From assembly GCA_034111875.1 (NCBI GenBank), contig JAWUWK010000015.1:1-15777 (forward strand): a stretch of 15,777 nucleotides of DNA. Reading direction: 5' to 3'. The stretch is from Rs1 sp034111875. GTDB taxonomy: Bacteria > Pseudomonadota > Gammaproteobacteria > Pseudomonadales > Balneatricaceae. This document shows positions 1 through 6,418 of this stretch, one piece after another. A program made the translations under genes and the position numbers. The notes under the pieces are model-generated. The model had not been told where the DNA came from. It saw nothing but the letters and a program-made list of their open reading frames with translations, and searched no databases. Every line of letters starts with the position of its first letter. Position 1 is the first letter of the stretch.

Positions 1-14
1 TTATGGCAGAATTC

Positions 15-83
15 ATTTGATGTCTCTTGTGGTATTTTGTTTTGTCTAGACAACAAGTATTATAATACAAAGAGGCATCAAAT
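15..83 (+). promoter_or_regulatory. Imperfect long inverted repeat overlapping a sigma70-type promoter
   Basis: Arms at 15-36 and 64-83 are near-complementary (ATTTGATG at the outer left, CATCAAAT at the outer right, with a few mismatches and a bulge). A perfect 12-bp palindrome TTGTCTAGACAA sits at 42-53 near the centre. A TTGTTT hexamer at 37-42 and a consensus TATAAT at 61-66 are spaced 18 bp apart, so a promoter reading toward the gene at 179 overlaps the structure. This could be an operator. It could also be the end of a small mobile element cut off by the window edge. The promoter assignment is inference. Confidence 0.45.
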
Positions 84-178
84 TATTTAATATCAATTAC
101 TTACTTTCACTTTTGTTCTTTATTTGAATCCCGAAACTTGAGTAATAATAATATATAAACTAAAAGTGACCGGGTCGT

Positions 179-616
179 ATGAAAGATATAAAAAGTGTTT
201 TCCGAAATCTTGAGAAAAAGCTCGTGCAATCAAGTTGGTTTGACGATGGCTGGGAAATATATAACCGTGGTCCTTATATACAGCTTTATAAAGAAAATTG
301 GCACAATCAAAATCAAGCTGGTATCCATTTTGAGACCTATATTGAAGCGCCTCAAATAAAACAAAAAGCCTTTCCAATTTGCATGCACGCGGAAGAGGAT
401 TGTCCATCTCAGCCTGAGTTTGTGCAGAAGTTTCTGGCATTAGAAGGCGATCGTATAAAAAGCTGGAAAGGTTACCAAATCTTTGGCAAAGGCAACAATA
501 TTTGCCAAAGAACACTGCCGCTTAACTTCAAAAATCTTGAGCAGAGGTTATACGAGGAATTAAATCACCTGCGTCAACTTGAAGATGGCGTTGCACAAGC
601 ATTATCAGAACTTTAA
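179..616 (+). CDS. Conserved-looking hypothetical protein, 145 aa
   Basis: I do not recognise this family. It is a complete soluble protein with no signal peptide and no membrane segment. It is rich in aromatic residues in the first half (SSWFDDGWEIY, then a GPYIQLYKENWH stretch) and has a charged, helix-prone C-terminus with leucines at regular spacing. Two cysteines (PICMHAEEDC) near residue 70 are not arranged as a clear metal site. The ATG at 179 has only a weak ribosome binding site, but no better in-frame start follows soon. A promoter candidate lies about 110 bp upstream. It is followed 47 bp later by the DUF1289 gene on the same strand, so the two may be co-transcribed. Codon use looks like that of its neighbours. 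An overlapping minus-strand frame at 120-515 is much less protein-like. Confidence 0.75.
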   Translation: MKDIKSVFRNLEKKLVQSSWFDDGWEIYNRGPYIQLYKENWHNQNQAGIHFETYIEAPQIKQKAFPICMHAEEDCPSQPEFVQKFLALEGDRIKSWKGYQIFGKGNNICQRTLPLNFKNLEQRLYEELNHLRQLEDGVAQALSEL

Positions 617-663
617 CGTCGAAAATAATTAGCCAAAAATAAACGACCATTGGAAGTCAAATA

Positions 664-855
664 GTGAAACAGCATAAAAGCCCTTGTATCAATGCTTGTA
701 ATTTCGCCGGCCCAAAAGGCTGGTGCTTGGGCTGCGCCAGAACCCGTCAAGAGTCTCAGAAATGGAATAACCTCAAGCCCTACGACAGAGCGAACCTACA
801 AAAAAGCCTGCAAAAAAGGATGAACATAATTGCTAGCCAACGGGCCGATGATTAA
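664..855 (+). CDS. DUF1289 family cysteine-rich small protein
   Basis: This 63-aa protein matches the DUF1289 pattern. The core is SPCINAC, then GWCLGCARTRQE, then W and a basic helical tail. The four cysteines (C-x3-C, then C-x2-C) look like a small metal-binding knuckle. The family is widespread in proteobacteria, is usually 55-70 aa, and has no settled biochemical role. The start is GTG at 664, chosen because GGAAG lies 7 bases upstream and the conserved SPC motif begins six residues in. It sits 47 bp after the 145-aa gene on the same strand and converges with the toxin-antitoxin operon. Nothing is truncated. Confidence 0.85.
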   Translation: MKQHKSPCINACNFAGPKGWCLGCARTRQESQKWNNLKPYDRANLQKSLQKRMNIIASQRADD

Positions 856-919
856 CCCTCCTTCTACTTTTGTATAATCTATATCGTACTATAAGCCCTT
901 TGAAACAGGCGCTTTATTT

Positions 920-938
920 TCGATGGTTGGATCATCGA
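920..938. terminator. Weak hairpin between convergent genes
   Basis: TCGATG (920-925) and CATCGA (933-938) form a 6-bp stem with a 7-nt loop, followed by TTTAAA. It lies 65 bp after the DUF1289 stop and before the convergent toxin gene. It is short and lacks a real T tract, so termination activity is doubtful. The remainder of 856-1083 holds no gene. A stretch at about 979-996 (TACCTGCGAAGGC) resembles dispersed intergenic repeat sequence, but only one copy is in the window. Confidence 0.25.
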
Positions 939-1083
939 TTTAAACGGTAGCGTCACATTTTGGGTGCTGCCATCTTTGAATACCTGCGAAGGCCTATGTA
1001 AGAAGCTGGCTTAGAATCACAGGAGTGAGGGTACGATAATTCGTTGCCAAATATTGATATCTCAACCATAAATTTATACAACA

Positions 1084-1689
1084 CTAAGAAAGAACAGACG
1101 CCCTTTCTATATCAATTAGTATGTTAGCCGCCCAATCTGGAGTGGGTATTCTATGGTATGTAATACCCTGAGGTCTAACGGTGGCGACAGGTTTAAAAGG
1201 GTCTACATAACTAGAGTTATCCAATAGTCTTACTTGATCGCACAATGGCAATGCTCGGCGGATATTCTCTAGTGTTCGTGGAATTCTCGATTCGACTTTT
1301 TCAGCGGGGACATTATGACCACCTTCTTCAACTCTCTGTAAGATACGGGCTTTATTTAGTGAGACGTCATTTACATGTAATACAACCATCACAACCTCAT
1401 AACCAAACGCCTTTGCCTTTGCAATAAAGTCTATCTTTGACGGGTGAGAGAAGACTGTTTCAAAACAAAAATTGGTACCATCCAACAATAATTGCTCGCG
1501 CATTGTTTGGGCATATCTTGCAGCTTTATAACTATTAGCTTCTGGGTTCTCTGGAAAAACTTGCTTAGCCAATACATCCGCATTTACAAACGGCATTCCC
1601 ATGGGCTTGAGGTATTTACGATAAAATGTACTCTTGCCAGCTCCGTTTCCACCCACCAGCATCCAAAGCTGCTTAACATCACTCAACAA
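1084..1689 (-). CDS. Zeta-type toxin (P-loop kinase) of a type II toxin-antitoxin operon
   Basis: This 201-aa P-loop protein opens with a Walker A motif (GGNGAGKST, residues 13-21). A NADVLAKQ segment follows near residue 36, then FCFETVFSHPSK, where the Glu corresponds to the acidic site conserved in zeta toxins. A RVEEGGHNVP...R segment near residues 119-134 supplies the conserved arginines and the GGH-VP signature. Known zeta/PezT toxins phosphorylate UDP-N-acetylglucosamine and so block cell-wall synthesis. That substrate is inferred here from the family. The protein is about 200 aa, typical of the short chromosomal forms without the C-terminal extension of plasmid zeta. The ATG overlaps the end of the antitoxin gene by 11 bp, implying translational coupling. 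A generic AAA-family kinase is the alternative if the neighbour is not an antitoxin. Confidence 0.85.
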   Translation of the reverse strand: MLSDVKQLWMLVGGNGAGKSTFYRKYLKPMGMPFVNADVLAKQVFPENPEANSYKAARYAQTMREQLLLDGTNFCFETVFSHPSKIDFIAKAKAFGYEVVMVVLHVNDVSLNKARILQRVEEGGHNVPAEKVESRIPRTLENIRRALPLCDQVRLLDNSSYVDPFKPVATVRPQGITYHRIPTPDWAANILIDIERASVLS

Positions 1690-2098
1690 CCCTCTCCTTT
1701 GTTGCTATAAACACACCGTCTATAAATTGGCCGACAACCACCTCACCACGAATAGAGACTGCCTCCAAATAACCCGGATAGTTGGTAGACGCTTGATATC
1801 GGCATGTACTTGATGTTATATCTCGTTGAAGCTCACCTGACTCACGATCATTTTCTAGGGTATTAAATAATTGATCAGGATCGATATTTGGACTAATAAC
1901 AGGTTCTATCTTTACCTGCACCACACCAGCAGAAACCTGCATGAGTATTTCAGGCGATATAACACAGCTAACCTTTCGCCCTATATCCGCCCAATATTCT
2001 ATTTGCTCCGTTGTAGAGCGATGTAACGGCTCACCACAAATTTTCGCTTGCTCTACCAATTTAGCTTCTAGTCTTAATGGTGAATGTGCTTTTGCCAT
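1679..2098 (-). CDS. ParD-like antitoxin, partner of the zeta-type toxin
   Basis: The 139-aa product matches the ParD-like antitoxin family in its first 45 residues (SPLRLEAKLVEQAK...HRSTTEQIEYWADIGRKV), a ribbon-helix-helix-type DNA-binding segment. The middle is acidic and proline-containing. The C-terminal third (YLEAVSIRGEVVVGQFIDGVF) looks like a small beta-rich unit and probably contacts the toxin. It is the first gene of a two-gene operon with the zeta-type kinase. The start ATG at 2098 is preceded by AGGA 8 bases upstream. A perfect inverted repeat lies 29-57 bp upstream, as expected for autorepression. The pairing differs from the classical epsilon-zeta arrangement. The antitoxin role rests on the family match and on gene order. 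Confidence 0.8.
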   Translation of the reverse strand: MAKAHSPLRLEAKLVEQAKICGEPLHRSTTEQIEYWADIGRKVSCVISPEILMQVSAGVVQVKIEPVISPNIDPDQLFNTLENDRESGELQRDITSSTCRYQASTNYPGYLEAVSIRGEVVVGQFIDGVFIATKERVVE

Positions 2099-2126
2099 AA
2101 TATTTATCCTAATTTATTACCAACAA

Positions 2127-2155
2127 ATTTATTGTAGCAGATCGCTACAATAAAT
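2127..2155. promoter_or_regulatory. Perfect 12-bp inverted repeat upstream of the toxin-antitoxin operon
   Basis: ATTTATTGTAGC (2127-2138) and GCTACAATAAAT (2144-2155) are exact reverse complements around the 5-base centre AGATC. It lies just upstream of the antitoxin start at 2098. The reverse strand of the left arm region contains TACAAT, a possible -10 element, so a dimeric RHH repressor bound here would occlude the promoter. The symmetry is observed; operator function is inferred. Confidence 0.6.
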
Positions 2156-2170
2156 AAAATTTAGCGATAA

Positions 2171-2479
2171 AGCCGTAATCTTCCTTTTATTGCCGCACAA
2201 ACAATTCTTTACATTGGCCAGCGCAGCAACAGCTGTGCATTATGCTCAAAGCAAAGCCTAAGTAGCTACATCCTTGTAGGCAACCAAGTGCGAAATTCGG
2301 CCTGCGACCGCATGGATAATGGTAACGAGCGATAGCCAGACGCGGTAGCTTTTGAACCTAATAAAGTAGAAGATAATAAAAGAACCTTACCCGCATATTG
2401 CATAAAAAAAGCTAAGTTCCGCCCTGAACAAAAAAAACATCTATTTTTCAAAGCTATAACAGACACTATTTTCAGTTGA
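2171..2479 (+). pseudogene. Possible decayed coding frame, unrecognised
   Basis: One + strand frame is open from 2171 to 2476 apart from a single TAG at 2333-2335. The second half reads like a real charged protein tail (AKFRPEQKKHLFFKAITDTIF) and ends with TGA at 2477. No convincing start or ribosome binding site is present and I do not recognise the family. The minus strand also has an open frame at 2266-2499, but its composition is less protein-like. This may be the remains of a mobile-element gene or simply chance. Confidence 0.2.
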
Positions 2480-2544
2480 TTACACCAAGAATTACCCATT
2501 TAATAGAGAATAATTAGCCTAAGATCAAAACATAGATGAAGCAA

Positions 2545-2778
2545 CAATCCCCTTGGTATTACACCCAGCTGATGCATGACATCTCTGGATTTGGCTTGTT
2601 CTTGTGCATCTGGTGACAGTATGGTCATGAGCAATCAAAAAAATCAAAAAGGACACCCATTTTTATTAACCAATCAATCCTCATTACCCAATAATTTTCA
2701 CCAAAATTTAGGCATTACATAGAGATAAACTACGCACACTTGAATCCACAATACGCAGCCACCAATCCCCTTGGTATT
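2545..2778 (+). repeat. 16-bp direct repeat, two copies 218 bp apart
   Basis: CAATCCCCTTGGTATT occurs exactly at 2545-2560 and again at 2763-2778. The flanking bases differ after the repeat. The copies could be the ends of a lost or non-autonomous element, or dispersed copies of an element end. No function is evident. Confidence 0.6.
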
Positions 2779-3059
2779 GTCGCCTCAACTAGGTATTAAA
2801 TCATTGGATTGTAGGAGTCTTTAGGCGATATAGAGCGACATTTTGTCTGTTTCAGGCTTTAAATGGCTACAGTGTTTATTAGCAATTTTCGCAAAAAGAA
2901 ATGAACTCGATGCAGTCGAAACTGCCCTTAAAGATCCTGACCTGGATCCCTAAAAATCTTTTAATTAGTGCCCTCTTAGTTCATCAACTAATCAGTAAAT
3001 GACCAACGCAATAGCCACATCACATTCTTGACAGTTAAGCGTGTAAAGATAAAAATAGC

Positions 3060-3890
3060 CTATCCTATATTGGTTCGTATGTGAGGTGGTGGAGTCCATA
3101 CATGGCTTACATTAAAGAAGGGTAATATTCCCATCTCATCTATCGCTTCACAGCCCCGCTTCGTGTGGGGATAAAAGGGGGTCAATGAGCAGTTCGAAGC
3201 ACAGTGTAACCTTGTTGATGCCGGTTTCATCAACAAGGTTACACTGAATGAGCTCAGCCTTCGCCCATTGCTCGAAACTATCCAACTTCCCGGAGGCGGC
3301 TTTATTGAAACCTGCACTCACTGTAATACCCATCTGATCCAGAAAGTGATCACGAATCCGGTCATAGGGCAGTAGTTGACACTGTGGCTTATAGACTGCA
3401 TGCCATATTGAACCGCCCGATTCACTCTTTCAGGCAAAGGGGTAACAAATCGCTTTGCCAGATCATCCTTGAGGATTTGTGCTCTGTATTAGGTCACAAA
3501 CCGTGAGATATCAATATCGATAATCTGTCGTGATTCATAGCCATCCTCTGAGTAGCGACGACCCTTTGGCAAAGAACGTCTATCTACTTTGAGCTCTTTC
3601 ATTGCATCTGGATCATTGACTTTCTGTAAGGTAGTGACGATTTGCCCTTTCTGTCCGCCAGGTTTTCGGCTTCTGCGCACTTTTTTGGAGAACTTCTCAC
3701 GGTTCAGATCTGTTGAAGGAGGCTTGCTACTGTTTTTACTATTGAGTGTGGTGTGCTTGAGTAATAGCGACAGTAAGAGAATCAATACTTGCAGAGCGGC
3801 CTTAAGCGAAGGCGAGAGATCTTGTTCTTTTTCAAGAAGCTCTTTGACAGAGCTGATTGCTGAATCGACGTCGATATTTTCTATTATCAA
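3060..3890 (-). pseudogene. IS66-family transposase (TnpC) relic, truncated and disrupted
   Basis: On the minus strand the first 133 codons from about 3890 (TTG start) match the IS66 transposase N-terminus: a leucine-rich coiled-coil start, the NSKNSSKPPSTD signature, a basic KPGGQKGQ linker and the DRRSLPKG zinc-domain region. A TAA at 3489-3491 replaces a Glu codon, since the downstream codons continue as YRAQILKDD in the same frame. A frameshift follows near 3380, after which QLLPYDRIRDHF and MGITVSAGFNKAASGKLDSFEQWAK continue the family sequence. A third frame then carries LHCASN...FYPHTKRGCEAIDEMGILPFF. Similarity fades near 3060, so the C-terminal half is missing. At least one nonsense and two frameshift lesions make it non-functional. 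No terminal repeats were identified. A + strand open frame at 3589-3996 is only its antisense. Confidence 0.88.
3202..3246. repeat. Perfect 19-bp inverted repeat inside the IS66 relic
   Basis: CAGTGTAACCTTGTTGATG (3202-3220) and CATCAACAAGGTTACACTG (3228-3246) are exact reverse complements separated by 7 bases. It sits at the transposase segment that normally encodes the HADETG catalytic region and the following KKRHW-LHCASN residues, parts of which are missing here. See the findings for the mutational interpretation. Confidence 0.85.
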
Positions 3891-4208
3891 CTGTTCGCAT
3901 CGGATTTACCTAATGAATGGCTATTATCGCAGAGGGAATCAGATTGGAAATTTTTCTCCTGAATCGCTTCATAAGGCGATTAGAGAAATCAGATAGCCAC
4001 GTAATCGCTATGCAGATTTGAGCCTAGCAGAAGACTTTAGATAGTGATTAATCATAGTAGTTCAGTTGACGTCTGATAGTTGACATAGAATCTGGTTATA
4101 TACCTAAAACCTGTCAAGAATTTTTGTACCGAATAGTTACTTTTTTAATCAAATGATATTTCAGGGATAACTATCTATGACCACATAAAAAATAAAGAGT
4201 GAACAACT

Positions 4209-4261
4209 CCGCTATAGCGGCGATAAAGGGAGGCATCATGATAGAAGCTAAGTGCTTCTAA
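4209..4261 (+). other. Palindrome, Shine-Dalgarno-like sequence and seven-codon frame
   Basis: CCGCTATAGCGG (4209-4220) is a perfect 12-bp palindrome. AAAGGGAGG follows at 4225-4233, then ATG at 4238 and a seven-codon frame (MIEAKCF) ending in TAA at 4259-4261. TAGAAGC (4242-4248) and GCTTCTA (4254-4260) form a 7-bp stem inside the frame. A leader peptide is possible but unproven. The frame lies about 250 bp upstream of the first MCP gene. Confidence 0.25.
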
Positions 4262-4387
4262 TCTATTTAAAGTAATCGCCGATGTTTAATATGTATTTTT
4301 TTGAAGACAATTAAGATCTAAGACAAAAGTCTATATCTCTAAGTGTATCTATATAGAGACATTTATGGTTAAATGTACTTCGTAAAT

Positions 4388-4429
4388 TTGAGTCAAACTC
4401 ATATGTTACTTATATAACGATCATATGAG
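4388..4429 (+). promoter_or_regulatory. Candidate promoter with flanking inverted repeat, upstream of the chemotaxis cluster
   Basis: TTGAGT (4388-4393) and TATATA (4411-4416) are spaced 17 bp and resemble a weak sigma70 promoter. Exact arms CTCATATG (4398-4405) and CATATGAG (4422-4429) with a 16-bp gap straddle the -10 hexamer, so a dimeric regulator could bind there. The leader to the ATG at 4509 would be about 85 nt. I see no good sigma28 or sigma54 promoter. Confidence 0.35.
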
Positions 4430-4508
4430 AACGTGAGTTACTTTTATGTTCACTTGCTTCACGCTTGTGAAACTAAGTTGGTTAACGTAACAAAGGCTAA
4501 GTAGATAT

Positions 4509-5666
4509 ATGCATAAAAAAAGTAGTTTAATTACTGTGCTACCTTCAGGGATAGTAAGTTTAATAGCCTTAATTATAGTAACTTATAATGAATCTTTAAT
4601 TTTTTTGATTGTTGCATTTAGTTTAGTAATAGTAGATTTGTGTTTTGGTTATCTAAAGGGCAAAACGCTCGTTGAATCCAATACTGACAATGAAGGGCTA
4701 AGATTAGTTATATCTGATCTAGAGAGGGAAGTGCAAAAACTTAAAGTTTCAATTAGTTCATTTGAGTCTATCGGTAAAGATTGCTTACCTATTTTGTCGC
4801 ACCAAATCGAAAATTCTATTGAAATATCAACGAATGAAATGAATGAGGTTGCTGAACGGTTTGTTGCTATGGTTAGTGATTTAAATAATATAGTCGGTAA
4901 CCGTGATGGTGTTGATGGACTATCATCGGCGCAAATTGAGGCTCGGTTAGACACTGTTTCCCAGACGTTAACTCATCTGCTCGACGTCAGAGTTAAATCA
5001 CAAGACCAAATCGTTGAGCTCTCCAATTATACGAAAACTTTGGAAATCATGGCCCGCGATGTAGGCGGCATAGCCTCTCAAACGAATCTTTTATCGCTAA
5101 ACGCTGCTATTGAATCTGCTAGAGCGGGTGAAAGTGGCCGTGGATTTGCTGTAGTAGCTGATGAAGTGCGCACCCTAGCCAAACGTTCGGGTCAAATAGC
5201 CGATAATATCATCACTACTGTGAACCATGTCAATGCTAGGTTAACTCATATAAAAGAGAGCTTTACTGTTGATAGTGAGAGTGGAAATAAACTTACTATT
5301 ACTGCCAATGACAATATTAAAACCGTTATTGCCCAATATAATGAAACCAAAGCGGCACGCGATAATCATGCGCAAAACCTGGAAGAACTATCTTCAAGCG
5401 TACGCCAGAAAATAGAAGATACGTTAGTGTCGCTGCAGTTTCAAGATCGAGTCTCACAAATTTTAGGTCATGTTAGAGGAAACCTATCTCAGTTATCTGA
5501 GGAAATTCCGAATCACGAAAATCTTAATATTCAAAATTTTTTAGAGCAAATGTCGGCTAATTACACGACGACAAGTGAACGTGAATTTCATCGTAAATTT
5601 TCCAATAAAGTCGCTTATGACATTGACGAAGAAACGTCTGACGATGGCGAAGTTGTATTTTTTTAA
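4509..5666 (+). CDS. Methyl-accepting chemotaxis protein without a periplasmic sensor domain
   Basis: The 385-aa product has two adjacent membrane segments (about residues 7-24 and 28-48) joined by a very short loop. A coiled-coil stretch (about 60-125) and the MCP signalling hairpin follow. The hairpin tip at 182-222 is hallmark sequence (IASQTNLLSLNAAIESARAG, then GRGFAVVADEVRTLAKRSG), the part that contacts CheA and CheW. There is no HAMP domain and no ligand-binding domain, so any input must come through the membrane, the coiled coil or a partner. After the hairpin comes SLQFQDRVSQILGHV, then an acidic tail ending EVVFF. It is first in the run, 14 bp ahead of cheY. A similar short MCP heads the Che2 cluster of Pseudomonas. 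The ribosome binding site is weak. Confidence 0.9.
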   Translation: MHKKSSLITVLPSGIVSLIALIIVTYNESLIFLIVAFSLVIVDLCFGYLKGKTLVESNTDNEGLRLVISDLEREVQKLKVSISSFESIGKDCLPILSHQIENSIEISTNEMNEVAERFVAMVSDLNNIVGNRDGVDGLSSAQIEARLDTVSQTLTHLLDVRVKSQDQIVELSNYTKTLEIMARDVGGIASQTNLLSLNAAIESARAGESGRGFAVVADEVRTLAKRSGQIADNIITTVNHVNARLTHIKESFTVDSESGNKLTITANDNIKTVIAQYNETKAARDNHAQNLEELSSSVRQKIEDTLVSLQFQDRVSQILGHVRGNLSQLSEEIPNHENLNIQNFLEQMSANYTTTSEREFHRKFSNKVAYDIDEETSDDGEVVFF

Positions 5667-5680
5667 AGGGTAAATAAAAC

Positions 5681-6046
5681 ATGTCAAAAACCATACTTAT
5701 TGTCGATGATTCTGCTTCAGTACGAAGTGTCGTAGGCATTGCATTGCGAGGCGCCGGCTATGATGTTATCGAGGCCTGTGATGGCCGAAACGCTTTAGAT
5801 AAGCTAAAAGGTAAAAAAATTCATCTCATCGTAAGTGATGTCAATATGCCTATTATGGATGGTATTACCTTTGTCAAAGAGGTTAAAAAGTTACCAGAGT
5901 ATAAATTCACACCTATATGCATGTTAACTACTGAAGCCGGCCAAAAGCTGATGCAAGAAGGTAAAAGCGCCGGTGCGAAAGCATGGATTGTAAAACCTTT
6001 TCAGCCACCTAAATTATTAGATGTTGTATCAAAATTAATCTCATGA
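5681..6046 (+). CDS. cheY: CheY-like single-domain response regulator
   Basis: A complete 121-aa receiver domain with no output domain. The acidic pair is D9-D10 (LIVDDSASVR), the phosphoacceptor is D53 (VSDVNMPIMDG), the conserved Thr is T83 or T84 (MLTTE) and the conserved Lys is K105 (VKPF). All residues needed for phosphotransfer from CheA are present. The ATG follows AAAGGG by a short gap, and the gene lies 14 bp after the first MCP gene and 54 bp before the STAS gene. In such clusters CheY takes phosphate from the CheA encoded just downstream. Whether it binds the flagellar motor or another target cannot be read from sequence. Confidence 0.95.
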   Translation: MSKTILIVDDSASVRSVVGIALRGAGYDVIEACDGRNALDKLKGKKIHLIVSDVNMPIMDGITFVKEVKKLPEYKFTPICMLTTEAGQKLMQEGKSAGAKAWIVKPFQPPKLLDVVSKLIS

Positions 6047-6100
6047 AAAATACATAAATCATGAAACGCTTTACTAATTTAATAATAAATAGGAACAAAA

Positions 6101-6418
6101 ATGCCGCTTAAAATAAGTCAAGACAGCAGTATTAAAGGGTTATGTAAATTGACTATTGATGACGATATGACCATTTATTCAATTAATGAGATTAAAAATG
6201 GCCTAAATCAAGAAATCGACTTGTATCAACAATTTGATCTTGATTTGAGCGCTGTTGAAGAAATTGATACCGCGGGCATTCAATTGCTATTAGCCTTAAG
6301 GCTTGAACTGATCTCAAAAAACAAAGAACTTAAAATCACCTCGGTTAGTGCAGTGGTCGCTGAATTAATGGCAAGTTATAGCCTCAATAGTCTTTTTAAT
6401 CGAGGAGAGATGGTATGA
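6101..6418 (+). CDS. STAS-domain protein (anti-sigma-factor-antagonist-like)
   Basis: This 105-aa protein is a single STAS domain. The signature DLSAVEEIDTAGIQLLLAL (48-66) has Thr57 at the position phosphorylated in SpoIIAA-type proteins, normally Ser or Thr. No anti-sigma kinase or phosphatase partner is encoded in the window. It sits between cheY and cheA, and its stop overlaps the cheA start by 4 bp (ATGA), so it is translated with cheA. The ribosome binding site is AGGAA upstream of ATG. Its job in the chemotaxis complex is not known to me. It may regulate or scaffold CheA, or be a phosphate-controlled switch. Confidence 0.88.
   Translation: MPLKISQDSSIKGLCKLTIDDDMTIYSINEIKNGLNQEIDLYQQFDLDLSAVEEIDTAGIQLLLALRLELISKNKELKITSVSAVVAELMASYSLNSLFNRGEMV

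Larger units (their letters stand above)
2156..3059. other. Gene-poor stretch between the toxin-antitoxin operon and the IS66 relic
   Basis: About 900 bp with no intact gene. It holds the possible decayed frame at 2171-2479 and a 16-bp direct repeat (2545-2560 and 2763-2778). Otherwise it holds only short, stop-interrupted frames on both strands. I see no RNA gene. With the IS66 relic next to it, the likeliest explanation is debris of past insertions and deletions. Confidence 0.5.
3901..4508. other. 608-bp region upstream of the chemotaxis genes
   Basis: No gene is supported. The first ~200 bp may be the upstream flank of the IS66 relic, although I could not place an IS end. The region holds a 12-bp palindrome followed by a ribosome-binding-site-like sequence and a seven-codon frame (4209-4261), and a promoter candidate flanked by an inverted repeat (4388-4429). 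Composition is very AT-rich. It probably contains the promoter of the cluster starting at 4509. Confidence 0.5.

Noticed and set aside
2266..2499. Minus-strand open frame of 77 codons
   Set aside because: There is no family match and no good ribosome binding site. An overlapping plus-strand frame reads more like protein, though it too is decayed.
3589..3996. Plus-strand open frame over the IS66 relic
   Set aside because: The minus strand encodes recognisable IS66 transposase sequence here, so the plus-strand frame is its antisense.
4268..4283. TAAAG followed by GCCGAT, resembling a flagellar sigma28 promoter
   Set aside because: The spacing between the two parts is only about 5-6 bases, far short of the roughly 15 needed between the -35 and -10 cores.
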